Assembly: GCA_041583655.1 (NCBI GenBank)
Contig: JBFHFJ010000108.1
Coordinates: 1 to 9,898, forward strand
DNA: 9,898 bases
Direction: 5' to 3'
DNA from: Haliea sp041583655
Lineage (GTDB): Bacteria > Pseudomonadota > Gammaproteobacteria > Pseudomonadales > Halieaceae
In this document: positions 1 through 5,455 of the stretch, one piece after another
Layout of the letters: each line of letters begins with the position of its first letter
How positions within the stretch are numbered: the first letter of the stretch is position 1
Made by a program: the position numbers and the translations under genes
The notes under the pieces: generated by a model
Seen by the model: only the letters and a program-made list of their open reading frames with translations
What the model was told of the DNA's origin: nothing
The model's database searches: none

Positions 1-323
1 ACACCAATGCCAGCGGGGACATTTTCGGCGGCTGGCTGGTCTCGCAGATGGACATGGCCGGTTCAGTTACCGCCACGGACGTGGCGGGAGGGCGCGTCGC
101 CACCGTGGCCATTGAAGGCATGGTCTTCCTGACCCCGGTACATGTGGGCGCGGTCGTGGCCTGCTATTGCGACGTCCTGGAAGTGGGCCGCAGCTCCGTG
201 CGCATCGTGGTCGAAGTCTGGATCAACTCCAAGCACGACGGCGAGCCGATCAAGGTCACCGAGGGGGAGTTCGTGTTCGTCGCGATCGACGAGAAGGGCA
301 GGACCCGCGCCATCAGCAACTGA
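1..323 (+). CDS. yciA: YciA-type acyl-CoA thioesterase, C-terminal part (5' end outside window)
   Basis: The frame is open from base 3 to the TGA at 321-323 and gives about 106 residues of a hotdog-fold acyl-CoA thioesterase, which hydrolyses acyl-CoA to free fatty acid and CoA in the cytoplasm. Visible at the left edge is TNASGDIFGGWLVSQMD, the signature of the YciA/acyl-CoA hydrolase family (E. coli YciA has NANGDIFGGWLMSQMD). It contains the Asp and helix-start residues of the active site. It is followed by VEGMTFL-like (IEGMVFLTPVHVG) and EVW strands in the family's usual order. Compared with E. coli YciA (about 130 aa), only the first 20 or so residues are missing, so the gene simply starts before the window. 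An internal ATG at 48 lies after the catalytic motif and is not the true start. The gene ends directly against the stop of the convergent TRAP gene with no spacer. Family assignment is secure; the in vivo acyl chain preference cannot be read. Confidence 0.9.
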   Translation, partial: TNASGDIFGGWLVSQMDMAGSVTATDVAGGRVATVAIEGMVFLTPVHVGAVVACYCDVLEVGRSSVRIVVEVWINSKHDGEPIKVTEGEFVFVAIDEKGRTRAISN

Positions 324-1424
324 TCAGTCCCTGCCCAGCACCTCATCCCGGGCGTTGATGTAGGCCTGCTCGGAAATGTGGTGGTAGCCCCGGACCCCCG
401 CATAGAACTCGATAAACGAGGCGTAGACCTTTGCCGCCATCGGGTCCGCGGCGACCAGATCCCGCATCGCCTGCTCGCCCGCTGTGTGGAAGGCCTGCAT
501 CACATCGTCCGGCAGCTTTCGCAGTTGTACCCCGTGTTTCTCCACCAGCTCCCGCAGGGCGGCATTGTTGCGAGCGGTGAACTCGTCGAGCATGTCCTGG
601 TTGGCGGCGCGGGCCGCGGCGGTGACAATGGCCTGCAGATCCGGCGGCAGGGCTTCGTAGGAATCCTTGTTGACGATAAACTCGAGCATGGCGCCGGGTT
701 CGTGCCAGCCGGGATAGTAGTAGTACTTGGCCACCTCATGCAGGCCCAGGGCCAGGTCGTTGTAGGGCCCCACCCACTCGGCAGCGTCAATCACCCCGGT
801 CTGCAGCGAGGTATACAGCTCGCCGCCTGAAATGCGCACCGAAGTACCCCCGGCTGCGCTGAACACCTCGCCAGCCAGCCCCGGGATGCGCATCTTCAGG
901 CCCTGCAGGTCGGCGAGGGAGTTGATTTCCTTGCGGAACCATCCCGCCATCTGCACCCCGGAATTGCCGCCGGCGAAGGGAATGATGTTGGAGGGCGCGT
1001 AGGCCTCCCGCCACAGCTCCAGACCGCCGCCGTAATGCAGCCAGGCATTGATTTCCTGGGCTGTCATGCCGAAGGGAATGGCGGTGAAGAACACCGAGGA
1101 CGGCACCTTGCCCTTCCAGTAATAGGCGGCGCCGTGGCCCGCATCCGCCACACCCTGGCGCACCGCGTCGAATACCTCGAAAGCGGGAACCATCTCGCCG
1201 GCGCCGTAGACCCGGGCCGTCAGCCGGCCATTGCTCATTTCACCGACCATACGGGCAAAGTTCTCTGGCCCGGAGCCCAGGCCCGGCAGGTTCTTGGGCC
1301 AGGTGGTGACGATCTTCCAGGTATAGCGGGCCTGGTCGCCGCTGCCCGCCTGCACCCCGTCGCGCCCCGCCAGGGCGCCGATGCCGCCGCTGCGCTCGCT
1401 GGCCCAGAGCGCAATGACAACCAC
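324..1424 (-). CDS. TRAP transporter substrate-binding protein, TakP-like (DctP family); N-terminal signal disrupted by in-frame TAG
   Basis: This is the periplasmic solute-binding subunit of a tripartite ATP-independent periplasmic (TRAP) transporter. The mature domain starts near residue 33 (ARYTWKIVTTWPKNLPGLG) and continues with GAGEMVPAFEVFDAV (75-88), GHGAAYYWKGK (97-106), GNSGVQMAGWF (153-163), LKMRIPGLAGEVF (177-188), GGELYTSLQTGVIDAAEWVG (200-219) and YYYYPGWHEPG (235-244). These resemble the TakP subfamily, which binds 2-oxoacids such as pyruvate. From memory, the Gln of GVQM and the Glu-Trp of EWVG correspond to TakP cation/ligand contacts; this is not checked. The body is intact to the TGA at 324-326. 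The open frame begins at a GTG (1422-1424) with no ribosome binding site and only about seven hydrophobic residues, too few for export. The frame continues upstream to an ATG at 1488-1490 but is broken by TAG at 1440-1442. The gene may be a recent pseudogene, be read through, or carry a sequence error. No TRAP membrane subunit (DctQ/DctM) is present here. Confidence 0.85.
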   Translation of the reverse strand: MVVIALWASERSGGIGALAGRDGVQAGSGDQARYTWKIVTTWPKNLPGLGSGPENFARMVGEMSNGRLTARVYGAGEMVPAFEVFDAVRQGVADAGHGAAYYWKGKVPSSVFFTAIPFGMTAQEINAWLHYGGGLELWREAYAPSNIIPFAGGNSGVQMAGWFRKEINSLADLQGLKMRIPGLAGEVFSAAGGTSVRISGGELYTSLQTGVIDAAEWVGPYNDLALGLHEVAKYYYYPGWHEPGAMLEFIVNKDSYEALPPDLQAIVTAAARAANQDMLDEFTARNNAALRELVEKHGVQLRKLPDDVMQAFHTAGEQAMRDLVAADPMAAKVYASFIEFYAGVRGYHHISEQAYINARDEVLGRD

Positions 1425-1490
1425 CAGCGCGGCCAGCAGCTACAGGATAAGGGCGGGGGTGTAGCGAAGTTCAAACGGTGACAGGGCCAT
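1425..1490 (-). other. Upstream extension of the TRAP binding-protein frame carrying an amber codon
   Basis: Reading the minus strand from the ATG at 1490 gives MALSPFELRYTPALIL, then TAG (1442-1440), then LLAALVVVIALWAS, in the same frame as the TRAP binding protein. Together these form a hydrophilic start and a continuous hydrophobic stretch of about 20 residues, as expected for a Sec signal or signal anchor, with the stop in the middle. A single base change (TTG Leu or TGG Trp to TAG) would explain it. That this is the ancestral N-terminus is inference. Confidence 0.6.
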
Positions 1491-1631
1491 GGTTATTCTA
1501 CTTGGAGGTGAAAATTCAGTTGCCTGACAATGACCGCAGTCTACCCCGAGGGTGAGGGGTTGGCCAGCGAACGCGCCCCCGCGGAAGCGGTTGTCAACCG
1601 GCTGAGCGCGGCCGGCGACAGGTGGTCCCGG
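1491..1631. other. Intergenic spacer between uvrD and the TRAP gene, with a 13-bp palindrome
   Basis: These 141 bp lie between the uvrD stop and the extended TRAP reading frame, both on the minus strand. The spacer contains a perfect odd palindrome CGGTTG-T-CAACCG at 1588-1600, 32 bp beyond the uvrD stop. On the minus strand it includes TTGACA, but no matching -10 sequence lies 16-18 bp downstream. A TAGAAT hexamer on the minus strand at 1500-1495 sits 4 nt before the ATG at 1490. I see no T-tract that would make a standard terminator and no small gene. Confidence 0.4.
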
Positions 1632-3782
1632 TCACAGCAACTGCAGCTTCGCGTACTGCACCACCAGCCACTTGCTGCCCTCGAAGTCAAAGTTGACCTC
1701 AACCCGCGCGTTGTTGCCGCGGCCTTCGAAATTGAGCACCACCCCCTCGCCGAAGACCTGGTGGTAGACCCGCTGGCCCAGGGCAATACCGGTATCCGGC
1801 ACCGCCGCCTGGGACAGGCTGCTGACCGGCCGGCTGATGGCCGTGTGCAGGCGCACCTCGCGCAACAGCTCCGCAGGAATTTCCCGAATGAAACGGCTTG
1901 GCGTGTTGTAGCTCTCGCTGCCGTGGATGCGGCGGGACTCGGCGTAGGTAATGACCAGCCGCTGCATGGCCCGGGTGATGCCGACATAGGCCAGGCGCCG
2001 CTCCTCCTCCAGCCGGCCGGGTTCCTCCATGGACATGCGATGGGGAAACAGGTTCTCCTCCATCCCGGCCAGGAATACCAGCGGAAACTCCAGCCCTTTG
2101 GCCGAGTGCAGGGTCATCAGCTGCACACTGTCCTCGAAGGCGTCCGCCTGGGCGTCGCCGGCATCCAGGGCGGCGTTGTCGAGAAACTGCTGCAGGGGCG
2201 ACAGCTCCTCTCCCTCCGGGCTGAACTGCTTGGCAGCACTGACCAGTTCCTCCAGGTTCTCCACCCGGGCCTGGCCCTTCTCCCCTTTCTCGTTGCGGTG
2301 AAAATCCACCAGCCCCGAACCCTCGATCACGTGCTCCACCAGCTCCTCCAGGGCAAGCTCATCAGTGCCTGAGTCGAGCTCATTGATCAGGACCTGGAAA
2401 CCTTCCAGCGCGCTCAGGGCACGGGCTGGCAGGAGCTTCTCCTCGCGGGCTCCGTTGATGGCCTGCCACATCGGGACACCCCGCTCCCGGGCCAGCTCGC
2501 GCAGGGTTTCCAGGGTCTTGCTGCCGATGCCACGAGGCGGCGTGTTAATGACGCGCTCAATGGCTGCGTCGTCTCCACGGTTAGTAAGCAATCGCATATA
2601 GGCCAGGGCGTTGCGGATCTCGAGGCGCTCATAGAATCGCTGCCCGCCGTAGATCCGATAGGGAATACCGCTGCGGATGAGCGCCTCTTCCAGCACCCGG
2701 GACTGGGCATTGGAGCGGTACAGAATGGCCACCGATGCGCGCTCATTGCCTTCATTGATCCAGGCCTCCGCCTGCTCGACGATAAATCGGGCCTCGTCCT
2801 GTTCGTTAAACCCGGCGTAGAGGGCAATGGGCTCGCCGGACTCACCCTCGGTCCACAGCTCCTTGCCCAGGCGACCAAAATTGTGGGCGATAACCCCGTT
2901 GGCGGCCTGCAGGATGGTCTGGGTGGAGCGGTAGTTCTGCTCCAGTCGCACAGTGCGGGTGCCGCTGAAATCCTCGCCGAAACGCTGGATATTCTCGATC
3001 TTGGCGCCGCGCCAGCCGTAGATGGACTGGTCGTCGTCGCCCACGGCGACCACCGGGATGTGGTTACCCGCCAGCACGCGCAGCCAGGCGTATTGGATAG
3101 TATTGGTATCCTGGAACTCGTCGACCAGGATCTGGCGGAAGCGGTCGCGGTAATGCTTCAGCACGGCCGGGCTGTGCAGCCACAGCTCATGGGCGCGCAG
3201 CAGCAGCTCGGCGAAATCTACCAGCCCGCCGCGCTCACAGGCGGCCTCATAGGCGCGGTAGACCTGCAGCATGGTCTGGGCAAACAGGTCGCCCGGGGGC
3301 GGATTGATATGGGCGGAGCGGAGGCCCTCGTCCTTCTGTGCATTGATGTACCACTGGGCCTGGCGCGGTGGCCAACGGGATTCGTCCAGCTCCAGTTCCC
3401 GGCACACGCGCTTTACCAGGCGCAGCTGGTCGTCGCTGTCCAGGATCTGGAAATTCTGCGGAAGCCTGGCCTCTTTCCAATGGGCCTTCAGCAAGCGATG
3501 GGCAAGACCGTGAAAGGTTCCGACCCACATGCCATGGGCGGGGATATGCAGCATCTCCTCGATGCGCGAGCGCATCTCCTTTGCCGCCTTGTTGGTGAAG
3601 GTCACGGCGAGTATCGCCCAGGGGGATACGTCCTGGGCCCGAATCAGCCAGGCGATACGGTGCACCAGCACCCGGGTTTTGCCACTACCGGCACCGGCAA
3701 GGACCAGCAGGTTCGGGCTGTCATCGGCGACGGCCTCGCGCTGGGCATCGTTGAGGGGCGAGAGAATATCAGAAACGTCCAT
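1632..3782 (-). CDS. uvrD: DNA helicase II UvrD (superfamily 1 ATP-dependent 3'-5' helicase)
   Basis: UvrD unwinds DNA in nucleotide excision repair (displacing UvrC and the cut oligonucleotide) and in mismatch repair after MutH/MutL nicking, and it dismantles RecA filaments. The 716-aa protein, close to E. coli UvrD's 720, aligns from the first residue (MDVSDILSPLNDAQREAV versus MDVSYLLDSLNDKQREAV), which fixes the start. Motifs in order: Walker A GAGSGKT (30-36), motif Ia AVTFTNKAAKEM (59-70), Walker B DEFQDTN (221-227), GDDDQSIYGWRGA (248-260), QNYRST (282-287), VQLMTLHSAKGLEFP (553-567) and RRLAYVGITRAM (595-606). The C-terminal segment GQRVYHQVFGEGVVLNFEG (669-687) is the Tudor-like domain that contacts RNA polymerase and is typical of UvrD rather than Rep. 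No frameshift or missing catalytic residue is seen. It is divergent from the SPOR gene, and no good LexA box was found upstream. Confidence 0.97.
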   Translation of the reverse strand: MDVSDILSPLNDAQREAVADDSPNLLVLAGAGSGKTRVLVHRIAWLIRAQDVSPWAILAVTFTNKAAKEMRSRIEEMLHIPAHGMWVGTFHGLAHRLLKAHWKEARLPQNFQILDSDDQLRLVKRVCRELELDESRWPPRQAQWYINAQKDEGLRSAHINPPPGDLFAQTMLQVYRAYEAACERGGLVDFAELLLRAHELWLHSPAVLKHYRDRFRQILVDEFQDTNTIQYAWLRVLAGNHIPVVAVGDDDQSIYGWRGAKIENIQRFGEDFSGTRTVRLEQNYRSTQTILQAANGVIAHNFGRLGKELWTEGESGEPIALYAGFNEQDEARFIVEQAEAWINEGNERASVAILYRSNAQSRVLEEALIRSGIPYRIYGGQRFYERLEIRNALAYMRLLTNRGDDAAIERVINTPPRGIGSKTLETLRELARERGVPMWQAINGAREEKLLPARALSALEGFQVLINELDSGTDELALEELVEHVIEGSGLVDFHRNEKGEKGQARVENLEELVSAAKQFSPEGEELSPLQQFLDNAALDAGDAQADAFEDSVQLMTLHSAKGLEFPLVFLAGMEENLFPHRMSMEEPGRLEEERRLAYVGITRAMQRLVITYAESRRIHGSESYNTPSRFIREIPAELLREVRLHTAISRPVSSLSQAAVPDTGIALGQRVYHQVFGEGVVLNFEGRGNNARVEVNFDFEGSKWLVVQYAKLQLL

Positions 3783-3922
3783 TGCCGCATTCTACCCAAA
3801 TTCCGGCGCAGGCGAGCGAGCATTTGCGCTCCCCTGCTGTCCAATTGGCATGGCCACAGAGCAATGGCCGCGGCCCTCTGTTAAGATTCGCGGTGGCCAC
3901 AGGGGCGGACCGGAGTAACAGG
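3783..3922. other. Divergent regulatory spacer between uvrD and the SPOR gene, with dyad and direct repeats
   Basis: This 140-bp region must hold the promoters of both divergent genes. It contains a perfect 10-bp palindrome GGCCGCGGCC at 3866-3875, bracketed by ACAGAG (3856-3861) and its complement CTCTGT (3876-3881). A 9-bp direct repeat TGGCCACAG occurs at 3851-3859 and 3894-3902. TAAGAT at 3882-3887 is a weak -10 candidate for the rightward gene, without a recognisable -35. Whether any of these bind a regulator is unknown. Confidence 0.4.
3789..3794 (-). promoter_or_regulatory. Candidate -10 element (TAGAAT) directly before uvrD
   Basis: On the minus strand GGGTAGAATGCGGCA runs straight into the uvrD ATG. 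TAGAAT matches the sigma70 -10 consensus at five of six positions, with six bases between it and the ATG. The expected transcription start would therefore fall on or beside the A of the start codon, implying a leaderless mRNA. No convincing -35 hexamer is present 16-18 bp upstream, and no Shine-Dalgarno sequence precedes the ATG. This is a sequence match only. Confidence 0.3.
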
Positions 3923-4960
3923 ATGAGCAACGACAGGCGCGATGATCGGGACCAGGACAACTCCGCGGAGGACTGGAACCCCTGGCTCGACGAGGATGCC
4001 AGCGAAGATGACCTGCCCAGCTTCAGTCACAACAGTGACGAGGAAGAGGCGGACTTTCGCCGCTATGACGAGGCCAGCGTCCGCGACCCGCTGGACGACA
4101 TGGATGAGGAAGACGCGGACGACGAGAGCGGCGGCTCTCCTGCAGACAGCGAACCGCCGGTTGTCGTACCCCCGGCAGGCCAGGTGAAGTCTGCACCGCC
4201 CGCCTACAAACCGCGGGAAGAGGCGTTTTCCTCCGAGGAAGACGCGGACGATTACGACGATGTCGACTCCTGGGATGAAGCGGGGCTGCCCGATGATGAC
4301 TACCAGCCGACCGAGGCGTCCCGATTCACCGACACCTGGCCTGTCGGTCTGATCGCCGTCGCCGCGCTGGCGCTGGTGCTGCTGGCGGCGGGCGGCTACG
4401 GAGTCATGAAGCAGCGCGCGGCAATGGAGCAGGAAATTCGCGACCTGCAGGCATTGCTGGCGGTAGCAGCGAAGCCCGAGGAAATCAGCAGCACCCGCGC
4501 CAGTCTCGGCAGCCTGGAGGAAGACAACCGGGAGCTGCGCGCAACCCTCGCCGCGCTGCGGGATGAAAACCGCCAGCTCAGCGACACACTCGCGGGGCTG
4601 GAGCAACAGCTGGTCGCCCAGCGCGACGCCACGGCCCGCGCGGCGCCGGCTGCAACGCCCGCCAGGCCACAACAGACTGCCGCGCAGGCGGCACCCGCCA
4701 GGGCGCAACCCGCTACCGTGAGCGGCGGCGACTGGTTCGTCAATTTCAGCAGCTACAGCGACCGCAGCGTGGCCGAGAGCTGGGCCGCGCGCCTGAAGCC
4801 GGGCACAGGCAAGGTGACGGTCACCGCGACACAGAGCAATGGCGCGACGCTGTACCGCGTACGGGTTACCGGCCTGGCCTCGGACAGCCAGGCACAGACC
4901 GTGGCCCGGAAACTGGAACAGGAATACGGGCTGCCCAAACTCTGGGTTGGCCGCGAGTAA
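3923..4960 (+). CDS. Single-pass membrane protein with C-terminal SPOR domain
   Basis: The ATG at 3923 was chosen because GGAG (3912-3915) lies 7 nt upstream. An upstream in-frame ATG at 3782 would overlap the uvrD start and lacks such a site. The 345-aa product has four parts. Residues 1-137 are a strikingly acidic, low-complexity cytoplasmic segment rich in Asp/Glu. Residues 139-161 are one transmembrane helix (WPVGLIAVAALALVLLAAGG). Residues 164-235 are a predicted coiled coil (EEDNRELRATLAALRDENRQ), followed by an Ala/Pro/Gln linker (238-265). Residues 269-345 are a SPOR domain (DWFVNFSSYSD ... LYRVRVTGLASDSQAQTVARKLEQEYG). SPOR domains bind denuded glycan strands of septal peptidoglycan, so the protein probably sits in the inner membrane with its C-terminus in the periplasm at division or cell-wall sites, as DamX and FtsN do. 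It is not a clear orthologue of either. The exact role is unknown. Confidence 0.88.
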   Translation: MSNDRRDDRDQDNSAEDWNPWLDEDASEDDLPSFSHNSDEEEADFRRYDEASVRDPLDDMDEEDADDESGGSPADSEPPVVVPPAGQVKSAPPAYKPREEAFSSEEDADDYDDVDSWDEAGLPDDDYQPTEASRFTDTWPVGLIAVAALALVLLAAGGYGVMKQRAAMEQEIRDLQALLAVAAKPEEISSTRASLGSLEEDNRELRATLAALRDENRQLSDTLAGLEQQLVAQRDATARAAPAATPARPQQTAAQAAPARAQPATVSGGDWFVNFSSYSDRSVAESWAARLKPGTGKVTVTATQSNGATLYRVRVTGLASDSQAQTVARKLEQEYGLPKLWVGRE

Positions 4961-4977
4961 GCGGCCCCCGCACCTGC

Positions 4978-5006
4978 TTGGCAGCGTCCCCCCGGGCTGC
5001 TAAGGT
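4978..5006 (+). promoter_or_regulatory. Candidate sigma70 promoter for the small secreted protein gene
   Basis: TTGGCA (4978-4983, five of six -35 consensus bases) and TAAGGT (5001-5006, keeping the key T1, A2 and T6 of the -10) are separated by exactly 17 bp. Initiation near 5012-5014 would give a leader of about 20 nt containing GAGGAG (5022-5027), placed 7 nt before the ATG at 5035. This suggests the small gene can be transcribed independently of the SPOR gene, which ends 74 bp upstream of that ATG. This is a sequence match only. Confidence 0.4.
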
Positions 5007-5034
5007 TCACCCAAACACACTGAGGAGCACCACC

Positions 5035-5403
5035 ATGAAAGTTGTAAATTCCCTGCTGGCAGTACTGGCTCTGGGCAGTTCCATGGCAATGGCGGAATGT
5101 GTCCAGCCTGAGACCCCTTCCCTGCCTGACGGTGCCTCTGCCACCATGGATGAAATGATTGCAGGCCAGCAGGCCGTGAAGACCTTCCAGGCTGCAAACC
5201 TTGAGTACATGGGCTGCCTGGAGGGTAAATTCACCGCGGCGAAGACCGAAATTGAGAGCGGCAAGGCGGAAGATCCGAAGGCGCTGCAGGCGGCCTATGA
5301 GCAGTCTATTGACGCCTATAACGCCGCCGTCTCCACCGAGGAGGAAGTTGCCGGCCAGTTCAATACCGAAATCCGCGAGTACCGGGCCGCCAACCCGAGC
5401 TGA
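5035..5403 (+). CDS. Small secreted periplasmic protein of unknown function, two cysteines
   Basis: The start ATG at 5035 follows a strong GAGGAG ribosome binding site at 5022-5027 (7-nt spacing). A longer in-frame start at 4978 has none and would put a hydrophilic segment before the signal peptide. The 122-aa product begins with a classical Sec signal peptide (MKVVNSLLAVLALGSSMAMA, predicted cleavage after Ala20), leaving a mature protein of about 102 residues starting ECVQPETPSLPDG. It has only two cysteines, Cys22 and Cys61, which could form a disulfide in the periplasm. Cys22 is at mature position 2 and not 1, and no lipobox precedes it, so this is not a lipoprotein. The remainder is acidic and probably helical (EMIAGQQAVKTFQAANLEYM; AAYEQSIDAYNAAVSTEEE), compatible with a helical hairpin. 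I do not recognise the family. It follows the SPOR gene but has a promoter candidate of its own. Confidence 0.8.
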   Translation: MKVVNSLLAVLALGSSMAMAECVQPETPSLPDGASATMDEMIAGQQAVKTFQAANLEYMGCLEGKFTAAKTEIESGKAEDPKALQAAYEQSIDAYNAAVSTEEEVAGQFNTEIREYRAANPS

Positions 5404-5409
5404 GCCGCT

Positions 5410-5440
5410 GGTCGGGTCGGCTTGGACGCCTTCCCGACCC
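5410..5440 (+). terminator. Hairpin in the convergent gap, possible rightward terminator
   Basis: Seven bases downstream of the small gene's stop, GGGTCGG (5414-5420) pairs perfectly with CCGACCC (5434-5440) around a 13-nt loop. The overlapping GGTCGGG (5410-5416) can pair with CCCGACC (5433-5439) instead. A TTTTT tract lies at 5449-5453, eight bases after the stem, which is further than in a textbook intrinsic terminator. There is no T-tract on the minus-strand side, so it would act only on rightward transcripts. Confidence 0.4.
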
Positions 5441-5455
5441 ACCCCACCTTTTTGG

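Noticed and set aside
1530..2372. Long + strand open frame (280 codons) inside the uvrD region
   Set aside because: It lies wholly antisense to well-conserved uvrD helicase motifs, has no recognisable domain, and its ATG is 21 nt from the nearest GGAGG. Long antisense frames are expected in GC-rich DNA.
2883..3884. Long + strand open frame (333 codons) antisense to the 5' half of uvrD
   Set aside because: The composition is that of a shadow frame, with no domain, and the opposite strand encodes Walker A, Walker B and other UvrD motifs.
3837..3902. Possible LexA (SOS) box upstream of uvrD
   Set aside because: CTGT and ACAG half-sites occur, but with spacings of 15 and 17 bp instead of the 8 bp of the CTGT-N8-ACAG operator, so they do not form a LexA site of the E. 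coli type.
3881..4708. Minus-strand open frame (275 codons) across the SPOR gene
   Set aside because: It is a shadow of the acidic and coiled-coil regions of the SPOR protein. The Arg/Val-rich translation has no domain or ribosome binding site.
4981..5000. Hairpin GCAGC...GCTGC after the SPOR gene as a terminator
   Set aside because: The stem is only 5 bp, with a C/G-rich 10-nt loop and no T-tract. The stretch is better explained as the spacer of the candidate promoter at 4978-5006.
4753..5442. Minus-strand open frame (229 codons) across the SPOR end and small secreted gene
   Set aside because: It spans two real + strand genes and their spacer. The + strand reading has a signal peptide and a strong ribosome binding site, while this frame has neither.
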